The notes: a model not told the origin generated them from the letters alone. A stretch of DNA of 64,000 nt from Undaria pinnatifida (GCA_012845835.1 JABAKD010000026.1:8914558-8978557), one strand, 5' to 3'. Numbered from the stretch's first letter, positions 48,001-59,483 are shown. Numbers and translations: made by a program.

Positions 48001-49530
48001 TGGCAAGTCCGTTCACCAGTTTCAGGATACTGCCAGTACTAGTACTACTGGCAGTACGTACTGGCTCAGTACCCAACCCTAGAAAATTGCCAGTGTCGAT
48101 GGGAAAGACACCGGGCTTTGTCGGCTCGTACAAACTTCATCATATGGCCGCAGATGACCTCGCCGTCTGGGAGCAACCCCGACGCGGGCAGCTTTCGTTT
48201 CACCGCACTTCACGTTCTTCTTGTTCACAGCTGGCTCGAACTCCACGCAATACTTCCAAACCCCTGACGTCTGCTTGTTTCTCCCAACGCCTGCACCCAT
48301 CTTATTCACGGGAGTACCACCGATCGCAAATGACGGACTTGGCTGTGCCGGAGGCTCAGAAGCCGAGCCACCACCGGCCGATTCCGCCATGAGGAACGTG
48401 TGTGTGTGGTGCGTGTGTGGTGCGTTTGTGGTGCGTCTCTCTCCAAAAGTGAAAAAAAAAAAAAATGGGAGAGCTGACAGCGTACCACAACAATAATTAA
48501 TTAAATCCAAGATTCACATATTAATAAATATGAAATACAACTTGTACTGAAACTGAGAAACTACACGTAAGTGGGAAGTGCAAATGGGAGTTTTGGGAGG
48601 TTGAGTGGGAAGCGCAAATGGGAGGAGGATGGTAACTGACAATGGGAGTAGCATGTCCACGATGGTCATGGGAACGGGAGTACCGGGATAGTGGGACGGG
48701 AAGCAAGTGGGACGGGATAAATTATCCTGCCAACGGGATGGGAAGTGATGGGATGGGAGAAGGTATCCTGCCAACGGGATGGGAAGTGATGGGACGGGAG
48801 AAAGTATCCGACGATGTGATGGGAAGCAAGGTGGGGACGGGAGGACGGGAGGATACTATTTCGGCCATATGGGACGGAAAGGGGTAGGAAAAACATGATG
48901 GGATGGGAAGGGAGGTCGTGGACGGGAGACGTTTCACGATGGGACGGGACGGGACGGGAATACCCGTCCCGTCCCGTTCTCTATGGGAATTCCCGTCCTG
49001 TTGACTCCCATGATAATCCTTGGTATTTATCGAGTATTCAAGTGTTTGCGTTAAAATATTTCACTAAAAAATCTTCCATCATGCTAGAAAAAGGCCAGAT
49101 TCACTCCGGCATGCTTTTGGTTGTGTTTGCGGTGAACGAATCGCAGAAAACGCGTACACGGCCTCCATATCACAGGCGGGGAGCGGGGAGGCAACCTCAA
49201 ATTTTGAATTTAGACATGGTGCGGTAGCACCTAGACTCACCGACAGGGGCAGGCCCAGCACAACACCAATAGACAAACAGCAGCACAGCAGCAGCAGCAG
49301 CGCAGTAGCAGCACCGCAGCCGCAGCAGCAGCAGCATCAGTAGCAGTGGCGGGGGCGGGGGCGGAGGTGGCGGTGGCGATAGCCCCGCGAAATGAGTTGC
49401 GGCACAGCAGCTCGGCCTGGCTCGATCATCACGATCATCACCACAACAACAGAACAGCCAGTTATTTATATTTTTTTTCAGAAACAAACGCAGGAGACAC
49501 CAACCGCAGCCGCAGCACAACAGCCGCCGC

Positions 49531-49579
<49 letters not shown>

Positions 49580-51255
49580 CGGCGGCGGCGGTGCGGTGTG
49601 GGTGGCGGTGGCGGCGGTACGGCGTGGGTGGCGGTCGCGGTGGAGGCTTCGGCGACAGCGTTGTGGGATAGCGACGGTAATTGACAAAATCAGCACCGAA
49701 GACGACATCACTCAGCAGCAGAGAACGAGGTCACATCGTAGAGAGCGCGGGATCGCTGGCTCACGAGGACCTACCCCTGAGGTTGCTCGTATGCGCCATG
49801 CTTCCCCAGCTACTATTTGGTGCCTCCGCATCAATGTTGGGTTGTGTCTACCGCTGCCAAGCACAGCGTACAGCGATCAGTGTCTGCTGTGTGCTGCCGT
49901 GTGGCTTGTGCCCTCGTGCCCTCTGATTGGTGCGCCGGTGTGCCCGGTGTTGGTAGGCCAATCGTATGATCTGGTCGTTATTGATGGATGTTCACTCTAA
50001 ATCGTTCACTCAAATTGGAATTTCCATGCCGTTTTTGGCCAATTTTTCCTTCAAAGTTCGCTCGGCGGGAACATTTGCTTGAATTTGTTGATTGAATTTA
50101 TTTAACACAAACACTCGATTGTCACTCTCGGAGCTCTTTTTATGATACGAAGGAACACGAATTGAACTCAAAACCGCCCCACACGATTTTGCACCGTCTA
50201 GCGCGTGGGGTCGGTTTGCCTTTGCCTTCGCGACTAGGGAGGTGTTCGTTCGTAGCCCAACAGGTAGTTTGTTCCAACCAACAGCAGTATTAACACTGCT
50301 GTACGTCGCGCTCTGTGATTTCCCGCGTTTACAGGTGAAGGACCGGTTGAAGATGCACAAAAAGCTGGAAGAGGATCGGATTTCCGGTGCGTTGAATAAG
50401 CCGTCCGCGGAAGACGAGTTTGATTCAAGGGTTCGGGAGTCGGAGGTGAGAAAGCGGCCCGCACGCGCCGCAAATGCGTCACATCGTTACCGCCACTGCG
50501 TTATAGAAACCCGCTAGAGGGAGGTATCTCCCTGCGAGAGAAAACCTGCGCCCGATTTCGTTCCGCTTCGGTTTGTGCTGGATGGTGACGAATATTCCCT
50601 ATAGTTCAGAGGCCCGGAAATTAGCGATGAAGGCACTATAGCGGGTTGCTTGGCGGGTATCAGCGGTGAAACGAAGTGCATCCTCTAGAGTCTGGGCAGT
50701 GATTTCAAGCCTGACGCGGTTTTTGTACTCGTGGCCACTTTCGCCGTGTATTTTTTGAAGCGTTTCCGTAGAACACGCACGTGCTCGAACCGCATTATTC
50801 GCTTGCGCTGCCGGGGTTGTAACGAAGACCACTGATAGGGACAGCTTACGCTATACCTACAATGGGACCCGAAGGGTGCGCCAGCTAGCGTTGGGCTGCG
50901 AAAGCAACTGAGTCAAATCGACACACGACGCGTATGAAAATACGTGGAAGTGTGGTGAGCTAAAGTTTTTTTTTTTTCCCCATCCGCCGGAGGATAAAAA
51001 AAAAAAAAGTAATATGCGTTGCCCCCCCCCCGGCCATAATTTTGCGCTCATAAACCTTGTCTGCGTCGGTCGCCTCCGCCCCCCCCCCCCCGCATTGAAA
51101 AGGACAACGAAGCACGACGAAAGCGCCAGAAGAAGGACGCCAAACGGCAGGCGAAGAAGAAGCAGCAAGAAGAGGAGGAGGAGAGGGATTTCGAAGACCC
51201 CGAAATGGCGGCGATGATGGGCTTTGGTGGTTTCGGAGGAGGCAGCAAGAAGTAG
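45029..51255 (+). CDS. ZMAT2: ZMAT2 / Snu23, U4/U6.U5 tri-snRNP zinc-finger protein (4 exons)
   Basis: Exons are 45029-45247, 46103-46315, 50335-50445 and 51103-51255, all joined in phase 0, giving 231 residues (human ZMAT2 is 199). Snu23 family proteins act in the spliceosomal B complex near the 5' splice site and U6 snRNA. Family marks are RRTWDRDYYEAKA near the N-terminus; KVDLSSKLGKT; a U1/matrin-type C2H2 finger with Cys105, Cys108, His121 and His127 in YCETCKCGLKDSINYLDHIN; and GKKHQRELGYSMRVERST. They continue with a basic coiled stretch and a C-terminal MAAMMGFGGFGGGSKK. The extra length is in the Ala/Gly-rich end of exon 1. Intron 2 is 4.0 kb because of nested transposons. The last acceptor sits about a dozen bases after a C run. 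Confidence 0.93.
46994..48081. mobile_element. hAT-like non-autonomous transposon nested in the larger element
   Basis: The terminal inverted repeat TAGGGTTGGGTACTG is perfect over 15 bp at 46994-47008 and 48081-48067. It is flanked by a perfect 8-bp duplication GAAAATTG (46986-46993 and 48082-48089). An 8-bp duplication and a TAGGG/CAGGG start fit the hAT superfamily. At 1,088 bp it is too short for a complete transposase. Its first 110 bp contain three perfect hairpins. Confidence 0.88.
47571..47849 (-). other. Coding-like frame inside the hAT-like element
   Basis: A minus-strand frame from ATG at 47849 begins MHRFVSPGSSPSAADPGGG. It continues through Ala/Gln-rich sequence to a more complex ELKESLKETQRLW. 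It could be an exon relict of a transposase or a captured host fragment. I see no known domain, and CAG/CTG repeats inflate the frame. Confidence 0.3.
48098..48390 (-). pseudogene. Possible transposase N-terminal fragment of the outer element
   Basis: From ATG at 48390 the frame has a Gly/Ser/Pro-rich start, then SGVWKYCVEFEP and KKNVKCGETKAA. A Trp-Lys-Tyr followed by a Lys-Cys is reminiscent of a BED zinc finger, the DNA-binding start of many cut-and-paste transposases, but the second Cys and the His pair are not visible. The frame is cut off by the nested insertion. Confidence 0.3.
49500..49580. repeat. CAG trinucleotide array, ZMAT2 intron 2
   Basis: About 19 uninterrupted CAG units at 49522-49577, with looser CAG/GCA repeats at 49265-49345. 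Poly-Gln and poly-Ser frames here are intronic and not expressed as protein by the gene model. Confidence 0.9.
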
Positions 51256-53032
51256 CCAAGCAGGACTTGCCCTCGTTTTTTTCTATGCGCTGCTGCTTTG
51301 TTGTGATGGTGGCGGGTGGCGTATTTTTATTGGTTGTGCGCTTGCGAGATGGGAACGGCCCAGTAGCAGGAGCCGGATATGGCGCGCTCTGTTTGGGACC
51401 GAATCACTTGTAGTTTGCTTTCGGACAGCGGGGCTACGGGCCTTCTGGTTCGTCGTTGGGCATTCTGTTGAAATCTGGTGGGGAGTGATATGGTGGACTC
51501 ACACCTCGGATAAGATGACCAATGGCGTCAATCTGTAGATTGGTGCTGCTGTTGTCGCAAGGCTTCGACAAGACTTTTTGCGTTTTGGGGAAATTGGGAT
51601 AGTAAGCGGATGTGACGATTCTTGAGCGCTGCGCGTCTAAACGGTCTTCCGCCGACGTGGCAGCTGTAGTATGATTTGCGCCATGCACAACGCCATATCC
51701 CACATTATTGCTGTATTATTGAACACAACACGTGATGATCCCACGCGAGATATAGCACAGCGACCAACGACGATGTTTTAGAGCTTGGACATACATGGCA
51801 TGCTATGCGCATAAGCGCCTACTGGCTTCAAAGAAATATGCGTGTTGTTCATACAATGTGCATGGTTCAGCGGCACAACGAAGTAGTTGGAGCTGGTTGA
51901 AGGCGTGTCAATCATCGAGATTTCATGCGCATCGCGTACGTAGGTTGTGGTCGTTCGTGAAATTTGGCGTATTGAAGCTGGAGAACGAGGTCGTTGATAA
52001 AAACGGTAGCTATGTAGACTGCTATGGAGGCGGCAGTAAACATTGTATGTGCGGTATGTGTGCCGTATTTTACATGCAATATAACTGCTGTGGTTCAGTG
52101 CTCGAGAGGACATGCTCGGTGCTCGAGAGCATATACTCAATTTCGTTGTCGCGCTTCTTGTAGTAGTGTAGTACGATTAAGTGCAGCCAACGGGAGAACG
52201 ACCAGCAAGCACAATCAACTCGGAAACACGATACCTGTACACTTGGAAGTCGTATTATTGGTGACGGCGTTTTCTTGCGAGCGGATGGCTGTGGTCGAAA
52301 ACTTAAACTTGAAGCCCACCATGCAGCTGACACCAACCACGTCGAGGTCTCTTAGTGCTTCTTTTCGACAAACAAATCGGCATCATTCATTATTTTTCGC
52401 AAAATAACCGAATCCAGCCCACAACGCCGTGTATGATGGGTGTAAATAAACCGGTACACCTGCGATTTAAGAGTATTCCATCAAAGCGTCGCATTTGACG
52501 TATTAAATAGAGCGGCGGAAGGCTTGCGGCCTCATCGAATTAATTGTTGTAGACTCCGCCGGATTGGGCATCTTTTCTCAGAACAGATATCCACGCCGTG
52601 GCTCGACCAAGACGACGCTGCCAGCAGCAGCAGCAGCGGTTGAGACTCGACAGGAGTACGTACAGCGCCCCCCGGGACAGAGGATCGCAGGATCCAGTAG
52701 TATCCAGCAGAACCCAGGATAAACACGCGCTTTCGGCTTTTACTATTAATAGTACTGCTGTGTGGGGGGTGGGGGGTGGGGTGTGGGTGCAAAATCCTTT
52801 CCAAGATGCCTTCCAAGCCACGTGAACACCCTTTCGATTTTTGAAACTGCCGGCGAGGCAGGCTTTCACGCCGCCGTCCTCCTCCCTGTTCTTTCTCCAA
52901 CTACAACGACAGTTAGCAAGCTATCGTTGTCCTCGTAGACAAGGTACACGGGTAGCACAAGAGACCTTCGTAGCACCCGCTGCACCTTCCTGCGACGGTT
53001 GCTTTAGGCTTCGGCCGTGTGTCGCGTTTGCG
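51256..53032. other. Intergenic region between ZMAT2 and CFAP53
   Basis: Nothing coding is recognised. It should hold the ZMAT2 3' untranslated region and the CFAP53 promoter. One copy of CTATTAATAG is at about 52743. Confidence 0.6.
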
Positions 53033-56000
53033 ATGTTCGGCGAGTCGCAGTTCAAGCCGAGGCACAACTCTCATCAGGGTCGGTTTGAAAAGCAGAGGGA
53101 AAATGAGAGACGATGGGAGCAGTCGGTTCAGGGCATCGCAGCAACGGACAAGGTGTGCAATGGCGTGCATTTGAGATGAGAGGAAGGGCTGTGCTCGGTA
53201 TCTCCCCATCGGTTCCATGCGCCTTAAGCCGACCAAACCCAATAACTGGTGTTAGATTCCGCCTACTTTACCAGGTACCAGGTACTCCGTATTGGTACTC
53301 TGTGATAGCTGGGTACTGACGGCTGCGTCGTGCCTGGTACCTCGTACCGCAGCAGTAGTGCTGTCGTACCAGGTACTTGCTACTGCCGTACCCCGTAGCA
53401 ACAGCAGTTGAGATCCTTTAGCAGTAGTGCTGTCGTACCAGGTACTTGCTACTGCCGTACCCCGTAGCAACAGCAGTTGATATCCTTTATAATCTCTCTC
53501 GAGCGCTCCGTTCCGTCTCATTGGCCCAGCCTACCTCTATTCAATTGCCTCTAGCAGCAGTAGCCGATACCCCCCATCGTCTCTCTGTCGAGCGCTTCGT
53601 TCCTTCCCAATCACCCAGTCTGTCTCTGTTGCTTTGATTGTACGAGTAGTCGAATTGTTGCCCCCGCGGTCTGCTTCCGGCGTAACCACCGTAGCGCCAC
53701 GCTGGTGTTGGTCCCCTTGTTTATGCAGGTAATCGCGTTTGCCAACTGGGAGAACAAAACGGCAGGAACGATTGCCTCACGACTAGGCAAGGAGCGGCTG
53801 AAGAACTTGCAGGGGGCAGATGCCGAGGAGCTACTCGCGCGTCGGCACCGCGTGGCCGACCTGTACAACCGAGAGATGGAGCAGTGGGAGCGGGAGGTAT
53901 TGCCACGTTCACATCTCGAGAGCTACATGTTACTGCTGCTGCAAGTTTGAGTTTACGTAGTAGGCTAACATAGCGCAACGTCGTAGGAGACAGGCACGGG
54001 ACCACTTGTGTGTGTTCCTCGTAGTAAACCGTTATTTCTACCGGCATCCAGCACATCCAGTATCCGTGCCGATGCTTCCTCCTAGAGAGATACAAGCTCT
54101 TTGGTTAGGGTATGGTAGCTCCAGACGACAGAACATAATTTGCGTTCGGGGTATTGGCGCGACCTCGACGAGTACTGATGGGCACATTTACCTACGCATT
54201 AATAGAACATTCTGAAGGTATCAAGTGCATTGCGGAACGCCCCTCTTACGTAGAGGTCCCTTTTCCGTTCTCCAAGCTTCTCGTCTATGGCAGAACGGTA
54301 TGCGGTGCTGGCGATTTCTCTCATAATGCCTTGCTCTGCTCTTTACTCCCGCCGGTGGCACTGTGGACGCTGGGTCTTGCGCAGATTCTGAATAGCGCAG
54401 AGACTGCCGAGGAGCGGAAGCTGCGCATTCTGGACAAGGCCAACAAGCTCAAGAACGCCAGGGAAGGGGCGAGGTAAGACCGCGTCTTCGGTGGTGCACT
54501 CATAGAATACGTCGTGTATCGATCGATGATTCGCGTTTTGCGTGCTATTTCTTCCCTCGGACAAGCGTCTTCGCATCGTTTTGCGCGAAATCGACGGACT
54601 CCTGGATCGACAGCGGTTCGCTTTGGGGTCACAGTTACGGGCAGCAAGCGGTTGCCCCAAGAGTGAATTAACGTGTTAGGAGCACCTCGCAGCAAAGACG
54701 AGGCCTATTCTCTCCAATCGCGGCATATAATGGCGCGGCGTCGGCTGTCTTTGGCCGGAGACGCGTGGCGACCGGCGTGTCCCTCGATTTTCTTACGTTA
54801 ACTTTGCTTCGGAAATGGGAAATTGTCGATGTCTCACCACCACGCCTGCCGACCATTTTCCATGCACCACGGTCGTCCGTCTCCCGCCAAAGACACCCAC
54901 CTCCCCCGGCACGAAAACGGAAACGAAAATGAGCGCCTGCACCGGTACCTGTCAGGCGTTGTTTGCCCGTATCCTGAGCAAAGATGGGCGCACATTTGAA
55001 CAACCCAATCTTATTGAGCTGTGCGGCGCCTCTCATGTCTCCCTTTCCTTCTTGCAGAGTAGTTAGGGTTTGTCCCTACTTCTTTGCCACCCCCCCCCCT
55101 CCTCCTTCTCTGTTTAGGAGTTTGGAACTTTCCCGCAACATATCCCCGCCCCCCCACTACCATTTAGTCCTCGCACCTCGCCGCCGCCGGCGCCGCCCTC
55201 TCCGGCCGCTCCGTGCCGGCCCCCACAACAGGCTGAAGTACGTTCAGGAGTGCTATGACCGCCAGTGGCGTGACGCCTGTGACGACGCGCGAACCCTCGA
55301 CTCCAAGGCGAATACCGAGTGGGTCACGGCGCAGCGGTGGGAGCAGGTCGCGGAGAGGGTAGCAACGGAGAAGGCGAGTGGTTTGGTCTGTCGTGAATGG
55401 CTCTGGTCGAGCTTCTTGGGCAGGGGGGGAGGGGGAGGGCATCCATGTAGGAAGGGGTGGAGGGGGATCAGAGTGGGAGCGGAAATGTGACTGTTGTCAC
55501 ACTCATCGTGTTGTTTTTTCGGGATTTATCGCATTTCTGGGCTCGTTGTTGTGACAGGATAGTACTCTACGGCAGATATGAACCTATTTTGTATTTGGGG
55601 CTTGATGTCCCTCAGGCGGGTATGAAAACGACAGCGTGTTTTTATATTCGGGCGGAGAACGCTTGCCCTCGGTGTGCATTGGGGCCAAAGACACCGCACC
55701 TACGGCCATGTGAGCGCTCTTGCTGCTACAATATGTACTGGTATTGGGCGCGAGTTGCCCGCGTTCTGCCCACCCTGCATTTTCTTCGAGTGTCTGAGTC
55801 GAGTTCCCGCTGGACACCGCCAGGTACGACGAACTCCACCAATTACTGCTGTGCAGCGTTCTACCGGCGACCGCCCGAATGATCCGCTTGCACCCGCCGT
55901 CTCACCTGGCCTCCCTTCCTTCCAGGAAAACGCGAGACTGGAGGAGATGCACATGGAAAAGATCCGCGAGCGTATTCGCTACCTGGAGACCCAGGAGCAA

Positions 56001-59000
56001 GCGGCGCTGGACAAGAAGGAGAGGGGGAACCAGCTCATGCGGAACGATCTCAACACCCAGGTAGGTTTGCGATTCGCTATGCGTTGGCAGAGAGCAGGTG
56101 TGGTACGCGTGTGGCATGACGGTGGTGTGACACTAGGCCCATCGCACGAGGCACGAAACACTTGTGCATGTGGCGATACGGTGCGTATATTTTCAGTAGA
56201 CTTCACTGCGTTCTCACCACCCCAAGCATACCCGATAAAGTGCCAAAGCATGCGTAATATTTTGGGTAATTTTTCTGGTATGTTTGGAATGGTGAGACCG
56301 GTAAAGTCACCTCCATATTTTGGAAGAGCACGGCTGGCTGACCAACCCCCCCTCCGCACCATACCGTGCATGCATGACAGGTGGCGTACAATGCCGATAG
56401 GCGCCGGCAGCTATGGGAGCAAACCGCGCGGGATGACTTGAAAGAGCTCACGGAGCTTAGGGCCTTGGTTCGAAAGGAGGAAGAGAAAGCGGATGCGCAG
56501 AAGAAGGAGGCTTATGCTCGTGGGGCTGAGGTAGGCGACACAATTAGGGCTGAAGAGGGTGCCGGGGGGCAGGATGAAAGTAATGTTACGCCGATCTGTT
56601 GCAGCATGCCGGTTGCCGCATACCTGGAGCGAGGCGTTCTCAGGTGTCTGCATGCTGCATTTTTTGTTCGAGGGTTCAGGCCTTGTGGAGGTAGACCCCC
56701 GCCGTTGAACTAGTAGTAGAGCTGCTGCCGGAGCACCGCAGTCGAGCGTGCGCTGTTGTGCGTGTTGGGAGTATTCGGTCGCTCAGGTTGTGCATCGAAT
56801 ATCATTGCGTATGGAAGATTCCATACCATCGGAACCACGGATTGGCCGTGGCAATATAACAATGTTCGCCCCCTCTTGGAGGCGTGCGGATGTCAGATAT
56901 TACGTTTTTACAGATAATCTACAATTGTCGAAGCCCTGGCTTAAGCTGCACCACATATAATCGCCCCCTGCCCGCCCCCAGCGAAAATGTCATCAATCAA
57001 GGGCTGACTTGCGACTTTGTATGTGCGCGTGTCAATTCGTCGGTGCACCCGGCACGGGGAATTGATAACAGGTGCGCGACTTCAACGAGGCGAGACGCGA
57101 GATGCGTGTGGCCGCGGCGAAAGAAACTCGCGAACAAGACCTGGTGCTCTTGGAGTACGCCATCCAGAAGGACAAGGCTGGGGAGAACGAGGAGAAGGCC
57201 AAGCGGGAGGAGGAGAAGAGGGTAAGCTGGAAAGAGACCGAGATCGGGGGTGGGGATTGGGGGGGAGAGAGATAAGAGGCAGAACTGGTTGTACAAGGTT
57301 GCACTGTCCAGCAAACCTGCTGGACGAGGCCGCAGGGTAGGCACGGAGGGGGAGATCCACGGCGTGTCCCACGCAAAGGCACGGCTGCCGGTTTACGGCT
57401 TAAAACGCATTATTCCACGGGTGAAATATGGCTGATTGCGACCGCGATGGCCCCGCGTCAATGCCGGACCACCGGCGGATGTTTCGCGCAAGCATATGCT
57501 CGGGCTGTCCGCGATTCTTTGCTTCAGTGTGCTTGTCGCGTTTTCACGACGAATGCACCGGGGTGACGTACTTGTTATGACGCCACGAGGTGGGGCTTTT
57601 CCTCGCGCCGGCTGAGATCCCTCCCTTTGCGTTGGGGGGCTTTCACCTCTCGCACCTGCTGTTGTCTCGCTCTTCGTTGACAGGTGCTGCGGCAGTACAA
57701 TGAATATCTGAAGGAGCAAATGGTGAAAGAAGCGGAGGACGAGGCGCAGTACGACGAGATCAGGCAGAAGGCCGAGGGGCGCATCTGGGACCAGAGGGAC
57801 GCGCAACTCAAGGCCCAGCGTGACGCCCGGGATACCCTCATGCAGCAGGTAAGTTCGTCGCAGCTATGGTCCGCGGCGGATACGGGATACGCGTCGTGGG
57901 TGGCTTACAGTTCACGATACGCGACGCTCCGCAAGACCGACGGGCTTTTCCGCGCACTTGCCCAGTCGATCGCATAATCAATGCCACATGCAACGTGCAA
58001 CAACGTGCAACTTGCCCGTGGACTTATGGCAACCCGATCTTACGCAACTATGGCCAGATAAGGGTGAGGCCATGCAGTTTGCGATGCGATTCAGTGCGGT
58101 GCGGCGCGGCGCAGGGCAGTGAAGTGCAGTGCTACGATGCGGTACAGCGCTAATCGAGCTGTGGTTAAGGTACAAACAGCACCAAACGATTTCCTGGTAT
58201 GTCAAAGTGCCGCAAACCGGTGACCATACCCCCTGCGCTGGTGTCGGCCTTTTGCGTGTTTTCCCTTTCAGGTGCACCTTGGGCGACAGGAGCAGATGCG
58301 GCTTAAAGCTCTGCGCGAGAAGGACCAGCTGGCCGCCGACGCCGAGCAGGCGAGGTTGGACAGGGAGAACTTCCTGGCAGAGGAAGAACGGGAAAGGCAG
58401 AAAGAGATGCGCAAGCGACAGGTAACGTCGGCCCGTCGTTTTTGCTCCTGACAGTTCACATTGTCATTTTTTCATGCCCGGGCCCCTACTTCGGACAGAA
58501 AAAACGCCACGCCGATTCTCACACGTCTGTCCAATCCCCAACAGTGGACGGTTCGAAGTTGGAGCTACTTTTTTCATTCAACGTTTTAAGGTTAGAATCC
58601 TTGCCACTTAGCAGTAGCCAGTAGCTTACCGAGTCGCTAATCGCTAATACATCTGACCTCGAAATCATTGCTTTTAGCACTCACAAGTCAAGTGATTGAC
58701 CATCTACCGGTACCTACATGGACTGTGGAAAACGGACTGCTCCCCGTCATCGCGTCATGATTTTGTGCAGGAGCTTTTGGACAACACGGCGCTCCTCAGG
58801 GAGCAGATGGTGGGTGCGCGCGCCCTAGCAGAGAAGGAGCGGCAGGAGGAATATCTTCGGGTGAAGCAAATGGAGGCATACGAGAGACGGTGAGCATTTC
58901 GCGTTGGCCTCTAGTTATACCCTGCGCGACGCGTACTATCCGCATCGTTCGTCCTGAGCGTGGTCTTTAAAAAACCAAAAATCTGATAGCGTTAATAACC

Positions 59001-59483
59001 AAAGTGCGTTCCGCTGGCATAGGACCCGCGCTACGACAGAGGTAGCACTTCTTCACCATTTTTTTTTTCTGAGCAACGGGGCTCCTCTACCGAGAACTAC
59101 CTAATATCGTCGGAATACCATTCCCCCGGTACATAGATGATTTTTTACGATTATTCGATGTATACCTTGGCCATGGAATTGCTCACTGGTTTTGCATTTA
59201 TGTTGCTTCTTAAACGTCAGTTTTTGGGTGGGGTATGAGGAGTCTCAGCAAATTAGGGTCATCCCTACCGTAGCACGCGTCGTAGCGCTACATACCAGCA
59301 CCTCGACAAGCGGGCGAAACGAAAATTTAAAATGGCGCTACCCGTTTGGTCCGCGCTACCCGTTTGGTCCGCGCTTCCCCTTTCCGTCGTGACTGCCTCT
59401 ACAGACACAGCGAACGCCTGGAGAAACAGGCGGGCGTCGTCGTAACGCACCATCCCCTCAAGCACACGCAATGGTACACGTGA
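53033..59483 (+). CDS. CFAP53: CFAP53 (CCDC11), cilia- and flagella-associated protein (11 exons)
   Basis: Exons: 53033-53152, 53729-53896, 54385-54473, 55232-55373, 55926-56060, 56381-56530, 57072-57221, 57684-57848, 58272-58421, 58771-58889, 59405-59483. Phases agree and give 488 residues, close to human CFAP53 (514). The protein is nearly all charged coiled coil of the trichohyalin/plectin homology type. The order of segments follows CFAP53: RLKNLQ and NREMEQWERE early, ERKLRILDKANKLKNAREG, YDRQWRDACDDARTLDS, KERGNQLMRNDLNTQ, YNEYLKEQMVKEAEDE, and QEQMRLKALREKDQLAADAE. The C-terminus is VVVTHHPLKHTQWYT. In animals CFAP53 is an inner protein of axonemal doublet microtubules and is needed for motility. 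Intron 4 appears to use a GC donor (AAG, GCGAGT). The frame is open upstream of the chosen ATG to 52841, so a longer N-terminus is possible. Confidence 0.9.
53350..53489. repeat. Perfect tandem duplication of about 70 bp, CFAP53 intron 1
   Basis: Two units starting GCAGTAGTGCTGTCGTACC and ending GCAACAGCAGTTGAGATCC / GCAACAGCAGTTGATATCC differ at one position. An older, looser duplication (CTCGAGCGCTCCGTTCC / TGTCGAGCGCTTCGTTCC) follows at about 53495-53625. Confidence 0.9.

Larger units (their letters stand above)
46580..49021. mobile_element. TIR DNA transposon with 10-bp target-site duplication, in ZMAT2 intron 2
   Basis: The ends are inverted: AAGGACTATCATGG at 46580-46593 and, on the other strand, AAGGATTATCATGG at 49021-49008 (13 of 14 match). 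Both are flanked directly by GGTATTTATC (46570-46579 and 49022-49031). A 9-11 bp duplication is typical of Mutator-like elements, but I see no diagnostic transposase. Subterminal GGGACGGGA-type arrays lie at both ends (about 46606-46960 and 48590-49010). A second element is nested inside; without it this one would be about 1.35 kb. Confidence 0.85.

Noticed and set aside
49392-50000. 202-codon frame with a Ser/Gln run
   Set aside because: CAG repeats in ZMAT2 intron 2; the rest is low-complexity and has no splice support.
58890-58892. In-frame TGA directly after CFAP53 exon 10 as the true stop
   Set aside because: The TGA lies within a consensus donor (CG|GTGAGC). Splicing to 59405 restores phase and yields a plausible conserved C-terminus ending THHPLKHTQWYT and a length near that of the family.
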